Shown here: positions 31,724 to 40,785 of the stretch, piece by piece
Position numbering within the stretch: the stretch's first letter is position 1
How the letters are laid out: each line of letters starts with the position of its first letter
Source of the DNA: JACPUX01 sp964517465
GTDB lineage: Bacteria; Pseudomonadota; Gammaproteobacteria; Burkholderiales; Casimicrobiaceae
Reading direction: 5' to 3'
DNA length: 64,000 nucleotides
Assembly (NCBI GenBank): GCA_964517465.1
Contig: CAZFEK010000003.1
Span: forward strand, 62,001 to 126,000
The notes under the pieces: model-generated
What the model was told of the DNA's origin: nothing
Databases searched by the model: none
What the model saw: only the letters and a program-made list of their open reading frames with translations
Program-made: the position numbers and the translations under genes

Positions 31724-32977
31724 ATGAATCACGTCCGCACGCTGGGTCTGACTTTGGTTGCCGCTGCCCTGGTTGGGGTTTACGGCTGTGGCAAGAAGGA
31801 AGAACCCAAGCCCGCCGCCCCTGCCCCCAAAGCTGAAGCACCCGCAAAACCCGAAGTCGTCGTCAAACTGGGTCACGTCGGCCCGCTGACCGGTCCGATC
31901 GCTCACCTGGGCAAGGACAACGAAAACGGTGCTCGCCTGGCAGTGGAAGACGCCAATGCCAAGGGCGTCGAAATCGACGGCAAGAAGATTAAGTTTGAAC
32001 TCTTGGGCGAAGACGATCAGGCCGATCCCAAGACCGGTACCGTCGTGGCGCAAAAACTCGTGGACGCCAAAGTGGTCGGCGTGGTCGGCCACCTGAACTC
32101 CGGCACCACCATCCCGGCCTCGAAGATCTACACCGACGCCGGCATTCCCCAGATTTCGCCGTCCGCGACCAATCCCAAGTACACGCAGCAAGGCTTCAAG
32201 ACCGCCTTCCGTGTGATCGCCAACGACGTGCAGCAGGGTAGCGCCCTGGGCGAATTCTCGGTCAAGGAACTGAAGGCCAAGAAGATCGCCATCATTGACG
32301 ACAAGACCGCCTACGGCGAAGGCTTGGCCAACGAAACCCAGAAGGCCGCCGAAGCGCTGGGCGCCAAAGTGGTGGCGCGTGAATACACCACCGACAAAGC
32401 GACCGACTTCAAAGCCATTCTTACCAAGATCAAGGGCAAGCAGCCCGACGTGATCATGTACGGCGGCATGGACGCCCAGGCCGGCCCGATGGTCAAGCAG
32501 ATGAAGGAACTGGGCATCAAGGCTGCCTTCATTTCCGGCGACGGTGCCTGCACCGCCGAATGGACCAAACTCTCCGCTGGCGCCAACGAAGCGCACTACT
32601 GCTCGCAAGCCGGTCTGCCCATCGACAAGATGCCTAACGCCAAGGACTTCCAGGATCGCTTCACCAAGAAGTACGGCCAGATCCAGGTGTACGCGCCCTA
32701 CGCCTACGACGCCACCATGGCGCTGGTCGCGGCGATGAAGAAGGCCAACTCCACCGACCCGGCCAAGTATCTGCCGGCGCTGGCCGCGCTGTCGCACGAC
32801 GGCGTGACCGCCAAGGTCGAGTTCGACGAGAAGGGCGACACCAAGCACGGCTTGATCACCATCTACTCGGTCAAGGACGGCAAGCTCAATCCGCTGTCGA
32901 CCGTGGGTGGCGCGGCTGCGGCTCCCGCTCCGGCGGCTGCGGCTCCGGCTGCTCCCAAGGCTGAGCCGAAGAAGTAA
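31724..32977 (+). CDS. livK: Branched-chain amino-acid ABC transporter substrate-binding lipoprotein
   Basis: Periplasmic receptor of a Liv-type importer. The 417 residues start with a lipoprotein signal whose lipobox VYGC places the lipidated cysteine at 22. A 20-residue Lys/Pro/Ala-rich linker follows. The Peripla_BP_6 domain runs from about 43 to 395 (GHVGPLTGPIAHLGKDNENG, VVGHLNSGTT, PQISPSATNP, DDKTAYGEGLA). Another Ala/Pro-rich tail of about 22 residues ends the protein, which is unusual for the family. Third codon positions are strongly biased to C, suggesting high expression. The ligand may be Leu/Ile/Val or another amino acid or amide. Confidence 0.92.
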   Translation: MNHVRTLGLTLVAAALVGVYGCGKKEEPKPAAPAPKAEAPAKPEVVVKLGHVGPLTGPIAHLGKDNENGARLAVEDANAKGVEIDGKKIKFELLGEDDQADPKTGTVVAQKLVDAKVVGVVGHLNSGTTIPASKIYTDAGIPQISPSATNPKYTQQGFKTAFRVIANDVQQGSALGEFSVKELKAKKIAIIDDKTAYGEGLANETQKAAEALGAKVVAREYTTDKATDFKAILTKIKGKQPDVIMYGGMDAQAGPMVKQMKELGIKAAFISGDGACTAEWTKLSAGANEAHYCSQAGLPIDKMPNAKDFQDRFTKKYGQIQVYAPYAYDATMALVAAMKKANSTDPAKYLPALAALSHDGVTAKVEFDEKGDTKHGLITIYSVKDGKLNPLSTVGGAAAAPAPAAAAPAAPKAEPKK

Positions 32978-32990
32978 TCGACAAGAAGCA

Positions 32991-33017
32991 AAACCGCCGA
33001 GGCCTCTACGGCGGTTT
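32991..33017 (+). terminator. Weak hairpin after the binding-protein gene
   Basis: AAACCGCC and GGCGGTTT pair around an 11-nt loop that is itself palindromic (GAGGCCTC). It lies 13 bp after the stop codon and could protect the 3' end of the binding-protein mRNA. Confidence 0.5.
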
Positions 33018-33035
33018 GAAGAAAAATACGTAGCA

Positions 33036-33063
33036 AAAACGGCGCCGATGGCGCCGTTTTTGT
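33036..33063 (+). terminator. Intrinsic terminator between livK and livH
   Basis: AAAACGGCGCC and GGCGCCGTTTT form a perfect 11-bp stem with a GAT loop, followed by TTGTT. It is the strongest terminator of the window and lies inside an operon. Partial read-through would give more binding protein than permease, the usual stoichiometry in ABC importers. Confidence 0.75.
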
Positions 33064-33146
33064 TATCCTGTCGGCATTCGTCCGCCTTTGCTGCAGCGGA
33101 CGCACAAATCGCACAAAATGCGCGGCAAGGATGTGGAGGAGGAGAC

Positions 33147-34076
33147 ATGGAGATATTTCTCCAGCAAATCATCAATGGCCTGACCCTGGGCAGCGTGTAC
33201 GCGCTCGTCGCCCTGGGTTACACCATGGTCTACGGCATCATCGGCTTGATCAACTTCGCTCACGGCGAGGTAGTCATGTTCGGCGCGATGATCGCGCTTT
33301 CGGTCGTGCAGGCGCTCCTGGGCGTGCAGCTCGGCCTGCCTCCCGGGCTAGTCATACTGGTTGGTTTGGCCGTGGCCATTCCGGTCTGTATGGCCATTGC
33401 CTACACCGCCGAGCGGGTCGCCTATCGGCCGCTCCGTTCGGCGCCGCGCCTGGCGCCGCTGATCACCGCCATCGGCGTATCCATCGTATTGCAGAACGTG
33501 GCGATGATGATTTGGGGGCGAAACTACCTCAACTTTCCCGACATCGCCAAACCTTCGCCGATCGAGCTCGGAGGCGCGGTGATCACCGACCTGCAAATCC
33601 TCATCATCGGCGTCGCAGCCCTCATCATGGCCGGATTGTTGCTGATCGTGCACAAAACTCGTCTCGGCATGGCGATGCGCGCCACGGCTCAGAATCAACA
33701 AGTCGCGGGTTTGATGGGCATCGACATCAACACCGTGATTTCGGCCGCCTTCCTGATCGGCGCCGCCCTCGCAGCGGTCGCCGGGGTTCTGGTGACTTTG
33801 TACTACGGCATCGCACACTACCACATGGGCTTCATCTTGGGCCTCAAGGCCTTTACCGCGGCAGTGCTGGGGGGTATCGGCAACCTGGGTGGCGCCATGT
33901 TGGGCGGCGTGCTGCTGGGTGTCATCGAAGCGCTTGGGGCGGGTTACATCGGGGATTTGACCGGGGGTTTTCTCGGCAGCCATTACCAGGATGTGTTCGC
34001 GTTTGCGGTGTTGATCGTCGTGCTGGTGTTTCGTCCCTCGGGCTTGTTGGGCGAACGCGTCGGCGATCGCGCCTAG
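33147..34076 (+). CDS. livH: Branched-chain amino-acid ABC transporter permease LivH
   Basis: Inner-membrane permease of the Liv importer. I use the ATG at 33147 after GGAGGAGGAGAC. The 309 residues are mostly hydrophobic with about eight membrane helices. Family signatures are QQIINGLTLGSVYALVALGY at the N-terminus, IGLINFAHGEVVMFGA, RATAQNQQVAGLMGI (ATPase-contact loop) and LGGIGNLGGAMLGG. livM starts 14 bp after it. Confidence 0.95.
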   Translation: MEIFLQQIINGLTLGSVYALVALGYTMVYGIIGLINFAHGEVVMFGAMIALSVVQALLGVQLGLPPGLVILVGLAVAIPVCMAIAYTAERVAYRPLRSAPRLAPLITAIGVSIVLQNVAMMIWGRNYLNFPDIAKPSPIELGGAVITDLQILIIGVAALIMAGLLLIVHKTRLGMAMRATAQNQQVAGLMGIDINTVISAAFLIGAALAAVAGVLVTLYYGIAHYHMGFILGLKAFTAAVLGGIGNLGGAMLGGVLLGVIEALGAGYIGDLTGGFLGSHYQDVFAFAVLIVVLVFRPSGLLGERVGDRA

Positions 34077-34090
34077 AAGAGGGAGGACTC

Positions 34091-35160
34091 ATGCATACCT
34101 TCATCAAAACCAAAAACCCCGCGGTACTCTGGGGAGCCGTGGCGGTCATCGGCCTGGTGCTGGCATTGGTGCCCTTCGTCGCCGCCCTCGGCGGCACGGC
34201 CTGGGTGCGTGTAGTGAATTTTGCGCTGCTCTATATCATGCTCGCCCTGGGGCTCAACATCGTCGTGGGTTTTGCCGGCCTGCTCGACTTGGGTTACATC
34301 GCCTTCTACGCCGTGGGCGCTTATGTGTACGCCTTCCTCGCCTCGCCGCATTTCGATCTGCATCTGCCCTTCTGGGTCATCCTGCCGATCGGAGCGGGTT
34401 TCGCATGCTTCTTTGGCGTTATCCTGGGTGCGCCCACCCTGAAGCTGCGAGGCGACTACCTGGCGATTGTCACTCTCGGTTTCGGCGAGATCGTGCGCAT
34501 CTTCCTGAATAACCTCAATACGCCGGTGAACATTACCAACGGCCCTCAGGGAATCACCTTGATCGACCCCATTACGCTCGGCGGCTTCTCTTTCGGCAAG
34601 ACCGAGACTCTGCTGGGCATCCCATTCTCCGGACCGCAGAAGTATTACTATTTGCTGGTCATCCTGACCCTGCTTATCGTCGCCCTCAACATCCGGCTGC
34701 AGAACTCGCGCATCGGTCGCGCCTGGGAAGCGATACGGGAGGATGAAATCGCAGCGCGGGCCATGGGGATCAACACGCGCGACGTCAAACTGCTCGCTTT
34801 TGCCATGGGTGCTTCCTTCGGCGGTGTCGCCGGAGGCTTGTTCTCGGCCATTCAGGGATTCGTGAGCCCGGAGAGCTTTGGCCTGCTGGAGTCGGTCATG
34901 GTGCTCGCCATGGTGGTGCTGGGCGGCATGGGTAACATCGGCGGTGTGATCCTCGGCGCGATTTTGCTGACCGTGCTCCCAGAAGCCCTGCGATTCACGG
35001 TGGAGCCTCTGCAAATGGCGGTTTTCGGGCGGAAGATCGTTGACCCGGAAACAATCCGCATGCTGATTTTTGGCCTGGCGCTGATTCTGGTCATGCTGTT
35101 CCGGCCAGCGGGCTTGTGGCCTTCAGCGGTGAGAAAACGCGAATTGGCAGGAGCACAGTG

Positions 35161-35161
<1 letters not shown>
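34091..35161 (+). CDS. livM: Branched-chain amino-acid ABC transporter permease LivM
   Basis: Second permease of the importer. The ATG at 34091 follows AGAGGGAGG. The 356 residues contain about nine membrane helices, the LNIVVGFAGLLDLGYIAFYA motif near the N-terminal part, the EAIREDEIAARAMGIN coupling loop and LGGMGNIGGVILGA. No ATPase domain is fused, unlike some LivM homologues. Its stop shares one base with the livG start (TGATG), so translation is coupled. Confidence 0.95.
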
Positions 35162-35942
<781 letters not shown>

Positions 35943-35946
<4 letters not shown>

Positions 35947-36665
35947 AGCCCGTCTTGGAACTCAAGGACCTCAAGGTTGCTTATGGCGGCATCAAAGCTG
36001 TCAAGGGAATCGATCTCACGGTCAACGAAGGCGAGCTGGTCTGCCTCATCGGCGCCAACGGCGCGGGCAAGACCACCACCTTGAAAGCGATTTGTGGCCT
36101 GGTCAAGGCCAGCGATGGCAAGGTGCTCTATCAAGGCGAAAACATCACCGGCACGCGCTCTTTCGAGCTGGTGCGCCGCGGCTTGGCGATGGTGCCGGAA
36201 GGCCGTGGCATCTTCGGCCAGCTGACCATCGAGGAAAATCTCGCTATGGGTGCTTACACGCGCAGCGATCACGGCGCGATCAAAGAAGATACCGAAAAGG
36301 TCTTCGAGCTTTTCCCCCGCCTGCGCGAACGGCGCAAGCAAGCGGCAGGCACACTCTCCGGCGGCGAACAACAGATGCTCGCCATGGGCCGGGCGATTCT
36401 TTCGAAGCCCAAGCTGCTTCTGCTCGACGAACCCTCGATGGGCCTTGCGCCCTTGATGGTGAAGAAGGTCTTTGAGACCGTGCGCGCCATCTCGGCGCAA
36501 GGGGTCACCATCCTGCTGATCGAACAAAACGCCAAAGTGGCTTTACAAATCAGCAGCCGCGGCTATGTGATGGAAAGCGGCAGCATCAGTCTAAGCGGGG
36601 AGGCCAAGCAGCTTTTGGATGACCCCAAGGTGCGAGAAGCTTATCTGGGAGAGCAGGCGGCCTAG
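35943..36665 (+). CDS. livF: Branched-chain amino-acid ABC transporter ATP-binding protein LivF
   Basis: Second ATPase of the importer, 240 residues, shorter than LivG as usual. Walker A is GANGAGKTT, the conserved VPEGRGIFGQLT lies in the helical domain, the signature is LSGGEQQMLAMGRAI and Walker B is LLLLDEPSMGLAP. It overlaps livG by 4 nt (ATGA) and completes a full livKHMGF operon. No clear hairpin terminator follows. Confidence 0.96.
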
Positions 36666-36898
36666 ACTCTGAAGGGCCCCGCAGACGTCGAAATTACAAG
36701 CGGCGGCACACCTTGCCGCAACCCGAACCAAGGGGGTCGATCGCCGCGGATGCCCGGCGAGGATTGGTTTTCCGCGTCGTCACCTATCATCGCGCTATCG
36801 GGGGATTCGCCTTCAGGAAGGCAAGATGACCGGCAGACACCGCAACCGGGCATTGTTCACGAGGCACTTCGCCAAGCCCTGCTCGCCGCAGTGATGGT
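36666..36898. other. Gene-poor stretch downstream of livF
   Basis: These 233 bp follow livF and contain no frame that looks coding on either strand. A short GCGGC/GCCGC inverted repeat near 36700-36720 lacks a U tract. The stretch looks like decayed coding DNA next to the fragment at 36899-37090. Confidence 0.4.
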
Positions 36899-37090
36899 TC
36901 ACAGCCGGGTGCCGCCCGCCGGCTCGATCATGCGGTTAAGCCAGAGCTCCAGCCGATTCTCTTTGGCCCGCTGCGCCAGGGGAAGATTCTCGGGGAAACG
37001 CGGGTCCCTGGTCGCCGTTTGGAGCGCGAATAGATCGCCGAGATGGGCGGGGCGTAGCTTCCAGCGCGCGGTTTGCAGATAGGGCCACAT
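36899..37090 (-). pseudogene. Possible remnant of a GNAT-type acetyltransferase
   Basis: A 63-residue frame begins MWPYLQTARWKLRP and continues with HLGDLFALQ and DPRFPENLPL, which resembles the first strand and helix of GNAT acetyltransferases of the RimJ kind. It stops where the acetyl-CoA-binding core should follow, and no ribosome-binding site is visible. The frame is also open upstream to a TTG that overlaps the stop of the next gene. It may be a broken gene or chance resemblance. Confidence 0.25.
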
Positions 37091-37194
37091 CGCTAGGGAT
37101 ACACAAATTGGCAGTGAAAGGCGCTGCGCCAGTGCCCGCCGCCTAGGCAGGACCGCGGGGTAATGGGCCTCTGCCGCAGGCAAGCCAAGCGGGC

Positions 37195-37539
37195 TCAATC
37201 GTCATTCACGTCCCAACTGGAAGCGCCCGTTTCATCCACGCTCCCTTTGCTCGCGTCGCGGGCATCGAAGCCACCTTCGGTACTGCAAGACAGCGCATCG
37301 CCGCCGCCGCGCGAAAAGAACTTCGCAAGCGAGGCGACCAGGCAGCCAAAGACCGCTCCGCCAATAGCACAAGACAAAACCACCACCAAGTCGGTCGACG
37401 CGCTCCAGAGCGCCAGATTGGGCCCGATGGCGACCACGGCGACTATGAGCCCGAGCGCTCCGCCGCCCATGGCGCCATAGCCTCTGTACTCGCGAACGAC
37501 TTTCTTGCCGTGCTGGTCTTCAGATGCGGATGCAATCAT
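37195..37539 (-). CDS. Small glycine-rich inner-membrane protein of unknown function
   Basis: A 114-residue protein with two predicted membrane helices. The first is Gly/Ala-rich (GAMGGGALGLIVAVVAIG), the second VVVLSCAIGGAVFGCLVASL; both have the small-residue spacing of glycine-zipper hairpins. A charged N-terminus (EDQHGKKVVREYRG) and an acidic Gly/Ser/Asp-rich tail flank them. The ATG at 37539 follows GGGGGAG at good distance. The gene stands alone behind a good promoter with an internal palindrome, so it may be specifically regulated. I do not recognise the family. Confidence 0.65.
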   Translation of the reverse strand: MIASASEDQHGKKVVREYRGYGAMGGGALGLIVAVVAIGPNLALWSASTDLVVVLSCAIGGAVFGCLVASLAKFFSRGGGDALSCSTEGGFDARDASKGSVDETGASSWDVNDD

Positions 37540-37636
37540 CGATTCTCCCCCATCCACGCCTGAATGATGAACGCAAGCGCCGCAAGGTCCGAGTACAAGT
37601 GATCGTTTCCGGGTTGACACGACTTGTCTGGAACCG

Positions 37637-37665
37637 ATTAAACGCGATATCGCGTTTCATGGCAA
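37637..37665 (-). promoter_or_regulatory. Sigma-70 promoter with an 18-bp palindromic operator-like site in the spacer
   Basis: On the minus strand TTGCCA (37660-37665) and TTTAAT (37637-37642) are each 5/6 matches with ideal 17-bp spacing. The perfect palindrome AAACGCGATATCGCGTTT (37640-37657) fills the spacer and overlaps the -10. A bound regulator would block RNA polymerase. The promoter reads towards the small membrane-protein gene about 95 bp downstream. A TTGACA at 37614-37619 on the plus strand may form a weaker opposing promoter. Confidence 0.6.
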
Positions 37666-37738
37666 GACCCGTCCTTGCGGTCTTGGCCTGCAGGATGCTT
37701 CAGGGGTTCGCAAACCGCCTGACCCTTCTGCTTTGCGC

Positions 37739-38026
37739 TCAGCCCGTTGTTGCCCGGTGAAAGCCCCGCACCCCTTGTAATTCGTCCGCCGCCAGGTCGC
37801 TCACTTCCACCCGCTCGACCTGTGCTGCCGGCGGGCCGCGGCGCGCCCAAGCGATCATGCGCTGCACGCTCGCCGCGTCGCCGCCGACCACGGCTTCCAC
37901 CGAACCGTCGCGGCAGTTGCGCACCCAGCCGACGACACCGATTTCTTCGGCCTTGAGGCGCATGCTTTCGCGAAAGCCCACCCCTTGCACGCGACCGCGA
38001 ATGAAAAGCCGCTTGGCGTCGGTCAT
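37739..38026 (-). CDS. acyP: Acylphosphatase
   Basis: Hydrolyses acyl phosphates. The 95-residue ferredoxin-like protein has the phosphate loop GRVQGVGFR (11-19, catalytic Arg19) and GWVRNCRDGSVE with Asn37, the two catalytic residues of the family. The ATG at 38026 gives the typical small size. It lies 5 bp after the Nudix gene on the same strand and is the last gene of the long pepP-to-acyP series. Confidence 0.94.
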   Translation of the reverse strand: MTDAKRLFIRGRVQGVGFRESMRLKAEEIGVVGWVRNCRDGSVEAVVGGDAASVQRMIAWARRGPPAAQVERVEVSDLAADELQGVRGFHRATTG

Positions 38027-38031
38027 GCGAT

Positions 38032-38583
38032 TCACCAGCCCTGCTCTAGCAGCAAAAGGCCCAGCATGGTTTTCGCGTCGGTGATCCGCCCTTCGCGCAT
38101 CCACTCCAGCGCCTCTTCGCGCGTTGCGATCAGCGTTTCGACGAATTCGCCGTGATCGAGTGTGGCCTCGCCCATGCGTTCGAGATCTTCGGCGAGATAA
38201 ATGGCGATCTGTTCATTGGAATAAGACACCACCGGATGCATGTCGAGGAGATGCCGCCAGCGCGTCGCCCGATAGCCCGTTTCTTCCAGCAGCTCGCGCT
38301 GTGCCGCGGTGAGCGGATCTTCGCCGGGATCGAGTTTGCCCGCCGGAAATTCGATCAAAACGCGCGCCAGCGGATAACGATATTGCCGCTCGAACAGGAG
38401 CTTGCCCTCGGGCAACACCGGGATGACCATCACCGCTCCGGGATGCACGATGTATTCGCGCAAGGCCTCGCCGCCGTCGGGCAAGCGCACCGTGTCCTGT
38501 TTGACATCGAGCAGGCGGCCGCGAAAGACATCGCGCCCGTTGAGACGGGTTTCGACGAGATGAGCGTCCGGGGTCTTTTTCAT
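38032..38583 (-). CDS. Nudix hydrolase, ADP-ribose pyrophosphatase type
   Basis: A 183-residue Nudix protein. The Nudix box at 82-104 (GKLDPGE, then RELLEETGY) is complete, with the metal-binding EE pair. LIEFPAG just before it and the upstream REYIVHPGAVMVIP strand match ADP-ribose pyrophosphatases of the NudF type, which recycle ADP-ribose to AMP and ribose-5-phosphate. The ATG at 38583 overlaps the hemF stop as ATGA. Confidence 0.88.
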   Translation of the reverse strand: MKKTPDAHLVETRLNGRDVFRGRLLDVKQDTVRLPDGGEALREYIVHPGAVMVIPVLPEGKLLFERQYRYPLARVLIEFPAGKLDPGEDPLTAAQRELLEETGYRATRWRHLLDMHPVVSYSNEQIAIYLAEDLERMGEATLDHGEFVETLIATREEALEWMREGRITDAKTMLGLLLLEQGW

Positions 38584-39485
38584 TGCAACCAATCGCGAGG
38601 AATCAGAAATTCTTCGGCCAGGCGCGCTTCGGGGGTGCCGGGCTCCGGTCGCCAGTCGTAGCGCCAGCGCACTTCGCGCGGCAGCGACATGAGTATGGAC
38701 TCGGTGCGCCCGCCCGACTGCAAGCCGAAGAGTGTGCCCCGATCGAAGGCGAGATTGAATTCGACGTAGCGCCCGCGGCGGTAGAGTTGAAAATCGCGCT
38801 CTCGATCGCCATAGGGAAACGCTCGGCGGCGTTCCACGATGGGACCATAGGCGGCAAGGAAAGCCTCGCCCAGCGCTTGCACCAGCGCGAAGCAATGCGC
38901 AAACCCGCCTTCGTTCAAGTCGTCAAAAAACACTCCGCCGATGCCCCGCGTCTCTTGCCGATGCGGCAAATAGAAATAGCGGTCGCACTGCGCCTTGAAT
39001 CGGGGATACAAGTCGGCGCCGAATGGGGCCAGGGCGTCGCGGCAAGTGCGATGGAAGTGTCGCGCGTCTTCTTCGAAGCCATATACCGGGGTGAGGTCAG
39101 TGCCGCCGCCAAACCACCAGACGGGTTCTTCGCCATCTGTCTCTGCCTGGAAAAAACGCAAGTTGAGGTGCACCGTCGGCACATAGGGATTCCAAGCATG
39201 GAGCACCAAAGACACACCGGTCGCGAAATAGCGGCGGCCGGCTAGTTCAGGTTTGCGGACCGTGGCCGCGGGCGGCAAATTGGTTCCGGAAATCTTTGAA
39301 AAAGCCACTCCGCCGCGCTCGAACAAGCGGCCTTCTTCGCTCACCGCAGTGAGCCCCTCGCCGCCCGGCCGCTGCCATGGGTCTAGCCGAAAGGCCTGCC
39401 CGTCGAGTTTGCTCAGCGCTTCCACCAGGCGCGCTTGCAGCGCCTGGAAATAGCCTGCGGCAACTTCAGGGTCGCGGGAGTCCAT
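38580..39485 (-). CDS. hemF: Oxygen-dependent coproporphyrinogen III oxidase
   Basis: Oxidatively decarboxylates coproporphyrinogen III to protoporphyrinogen IX, with O2, in haem synthesis. The 301-residue protein has the HLNLRFF strand, WWFGGGTDLTP, CDRYFYLPHR, GGVFFDDLNEG and EFNLAFDRGTLFGLQSGGR, all family signatures. The ATG at 39485 gives the usual length. It lies 16 bp after purD. Confidence 0.96.
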   Translation of the reverse strand: MDSRDPEVAAGYFQALQARLVEALSKLDGQAFRLDPWQRPGGEGLTAVSEEGRLFERGGVAFSKISGTNLPPAATVRKPELAGRRYFATGVSLVLHAWNPYVPTVHLNLRFFQAETDGEEPVWWFGGGTDLTPVYGFEEDARHFHRTCRDALAPFGADLYPRFKAQCDRYFYLPHRQETRGIGGVFFDDLNEGGFAHCFALVQALGEAFLAAYGPIVERRRAFPYGDRERDFQLYRRGRYVEFNLAFDRGTLFGLQSGGRTESILMSLPREVRWRYDWRPEPGTPEARLAEEFLIPRDWLQ

Positions 39486-39501
39486 ACCCCAAGGGCCAGC
39501 C

Positions 39502-40776
39502 CTAGCCGCGCCGGCCCAAAGCGCGAAAACCGATGTCTTGCCGGTATTGCATACCCTCGAAAGAAATGCCGGCGACGGCTTCGTAGGCGCGGCGCTGCGC
39601 TTGGCGCAGGGTGTCGCCCAGCGCGGTGACGCACAGCACGCGACCGCCCGATGTAAGGACGGCCTGGTCGGCGAGTTGGGTGCCGGCATGGAAGACATGG
39701 CAATCTTCTGCCGCGGCCGGCAAGCCGGTGACGGCATCCCCCTTGCGCGGATCCTCGGGGTAACCCGCGGCGGCGAGCACCACGCCCAAACTGGCGCGGC
39801 GGTCCCAGTCCGCCTCGACTTGGTCGAGGCGTCCATCGACCGCGGCGTTAATCAACTCGAACAGATCGCTCTTCAGGCGCATCAATATGGGCTGGGTCTC
39901 GGGGTCGCCCATGCGGCAGTTGAACTCCAGCGTGCGCGGGTTTCCGCCCTCGTCGATCATCACCCCTGCGTAAAGAAACCCGCTGAAGGGAACCCCCTCC
40001 GCGGCCATACCCGTCACCGTGGGCTGAATGATCTCGCGCATGATGCGCGCGTGCAGCGCGGGTGTGACCACCGGCGCCGGTGAATAAGCGCCCATGCCGC
40101 CGGTGTTGGGCCCTTGGTCGTGATCCTTGAGGCGCTTGTGGTCCTGGCTCGAGGCCAGGGGCAACACCTCTTTGCCGTCGACCATGACGATGAAACTCGC
40201 TTCCTCCCCTTGCAGGCACTCTTCGATCACCACCCGAGCACCGGCATCGCCCATGCGGTTGCCGACCAACATGGCATCAATCGCCGCTTCCGCCTCGGAG
40301 AGCGTTTGCGCCACCACCACACCTTTGCCGGCCGCAAGGCCGTCAGCCTTGATTACGATCGGCGCGCCTTCCGCCCGCACATAGGCTTTGGCCGCGACCG
40401 GGTCGGTGAAGGTCTGGTATTTTGCCGTCGGTATGCCATGGCGGGCCATGAAGGCTTTGGCGAAATCTTTCGAGCTCTCCAGCCTCGCTGCGGCCTGGGT
40501 CGGGCCGAAGACACGCAAACCCTCGGTCCGAAACGCGTCGACTATCCCCGCCGCCAGCGGCGCTTCCGGCCCGACGACCGTGAGGCTTACTCCCTCCTCT
40601 CGCGCCAACTGCAGCCATTGTGCCACTTGGTTCGCCGGCCGGTTGGCGACGCCGGGTTCGCGCGCCGTGCCGGCATTGCCGGGAGCCACCAGCACCTTGC
40701 TCACCCGCGCCGACTGGGCGAGTTTCCAGGCCAGCGCGTGTTCGCGCCCGCCATTGCCAACGACCAAGACTTTCAT
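39502..40776 (-). CDS. purD: Phosphoribosylamine-glycine ligase (GAR synthetase)
   Basis: ATP-dependent ligation of glycine to phosphoribosylamine, the second step of purine synthesis. The 424-residue ATP-grasp protein starts MKVLVVGNGGREHALAWKL, contains SKDFAKAFMARHGIPTA, DGLAAGKGVVVA, the EEASFIVMVDG strand and FNCRMGDPETQ with metal ligands. It is separated from purH by the PagP-like gene. Confidence 0.97.
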   Translation of the reverse strand: MKVLVVGNGGREHALAWKLAQSARVSKVLVAPGNAGTAREPGVANRPANQVAQWLQLAREEGVSLTVVGPEAPLAAGIVDAFRTEGLRVFGPTQAAARLESSKDFAKAFMARHGIPTAKYQTFTDPVAAKAYVRAEGAPIVIKADGLAAGKGVVVAQTLSEAEAAIDAMLVGNRMGDAGARVVIEECLQGEEASFIVMVDGKEVLPLASSQDHKRLKDHDQGPNTGGMGAYSPAPVVTPALHARIMREIIQPTVTGMAAEGVPFSGFLYAGVMIDEGGNPRTLEFNCRMGDPETQPILMRLKSDLFELINAAVDGRLDQVEADWDRRASLGVVLAAAGYPEDPRKGDAVTGLPAAAEDCHVFHAGTQLADQAVLTSGGRVLCVTALGDTLRQAQRRAYEAVAGISFEGMQYRQDIGFRALGRRG

Positions 40777-40785
40777 GCTGGGCTC

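Noticed and set aside
31697..33175. A 492-codon open frame on the minus strand opposite the Liv binding-protein gene
   Set aside because: It is a by-product of the strong C-ending codon bias of the binding-protein gene. Composition (Gly/Leu/His/Val-rich) is not protein-like, and it would run through a promoter and a terminator.
36750..37082. A 110-codon plus-strand frame after livF
   Set aside because: No ribosome site, no domain, and Arg/Ser-rich composition. It overlaps the better minus-strand candidate, which itself is weak.
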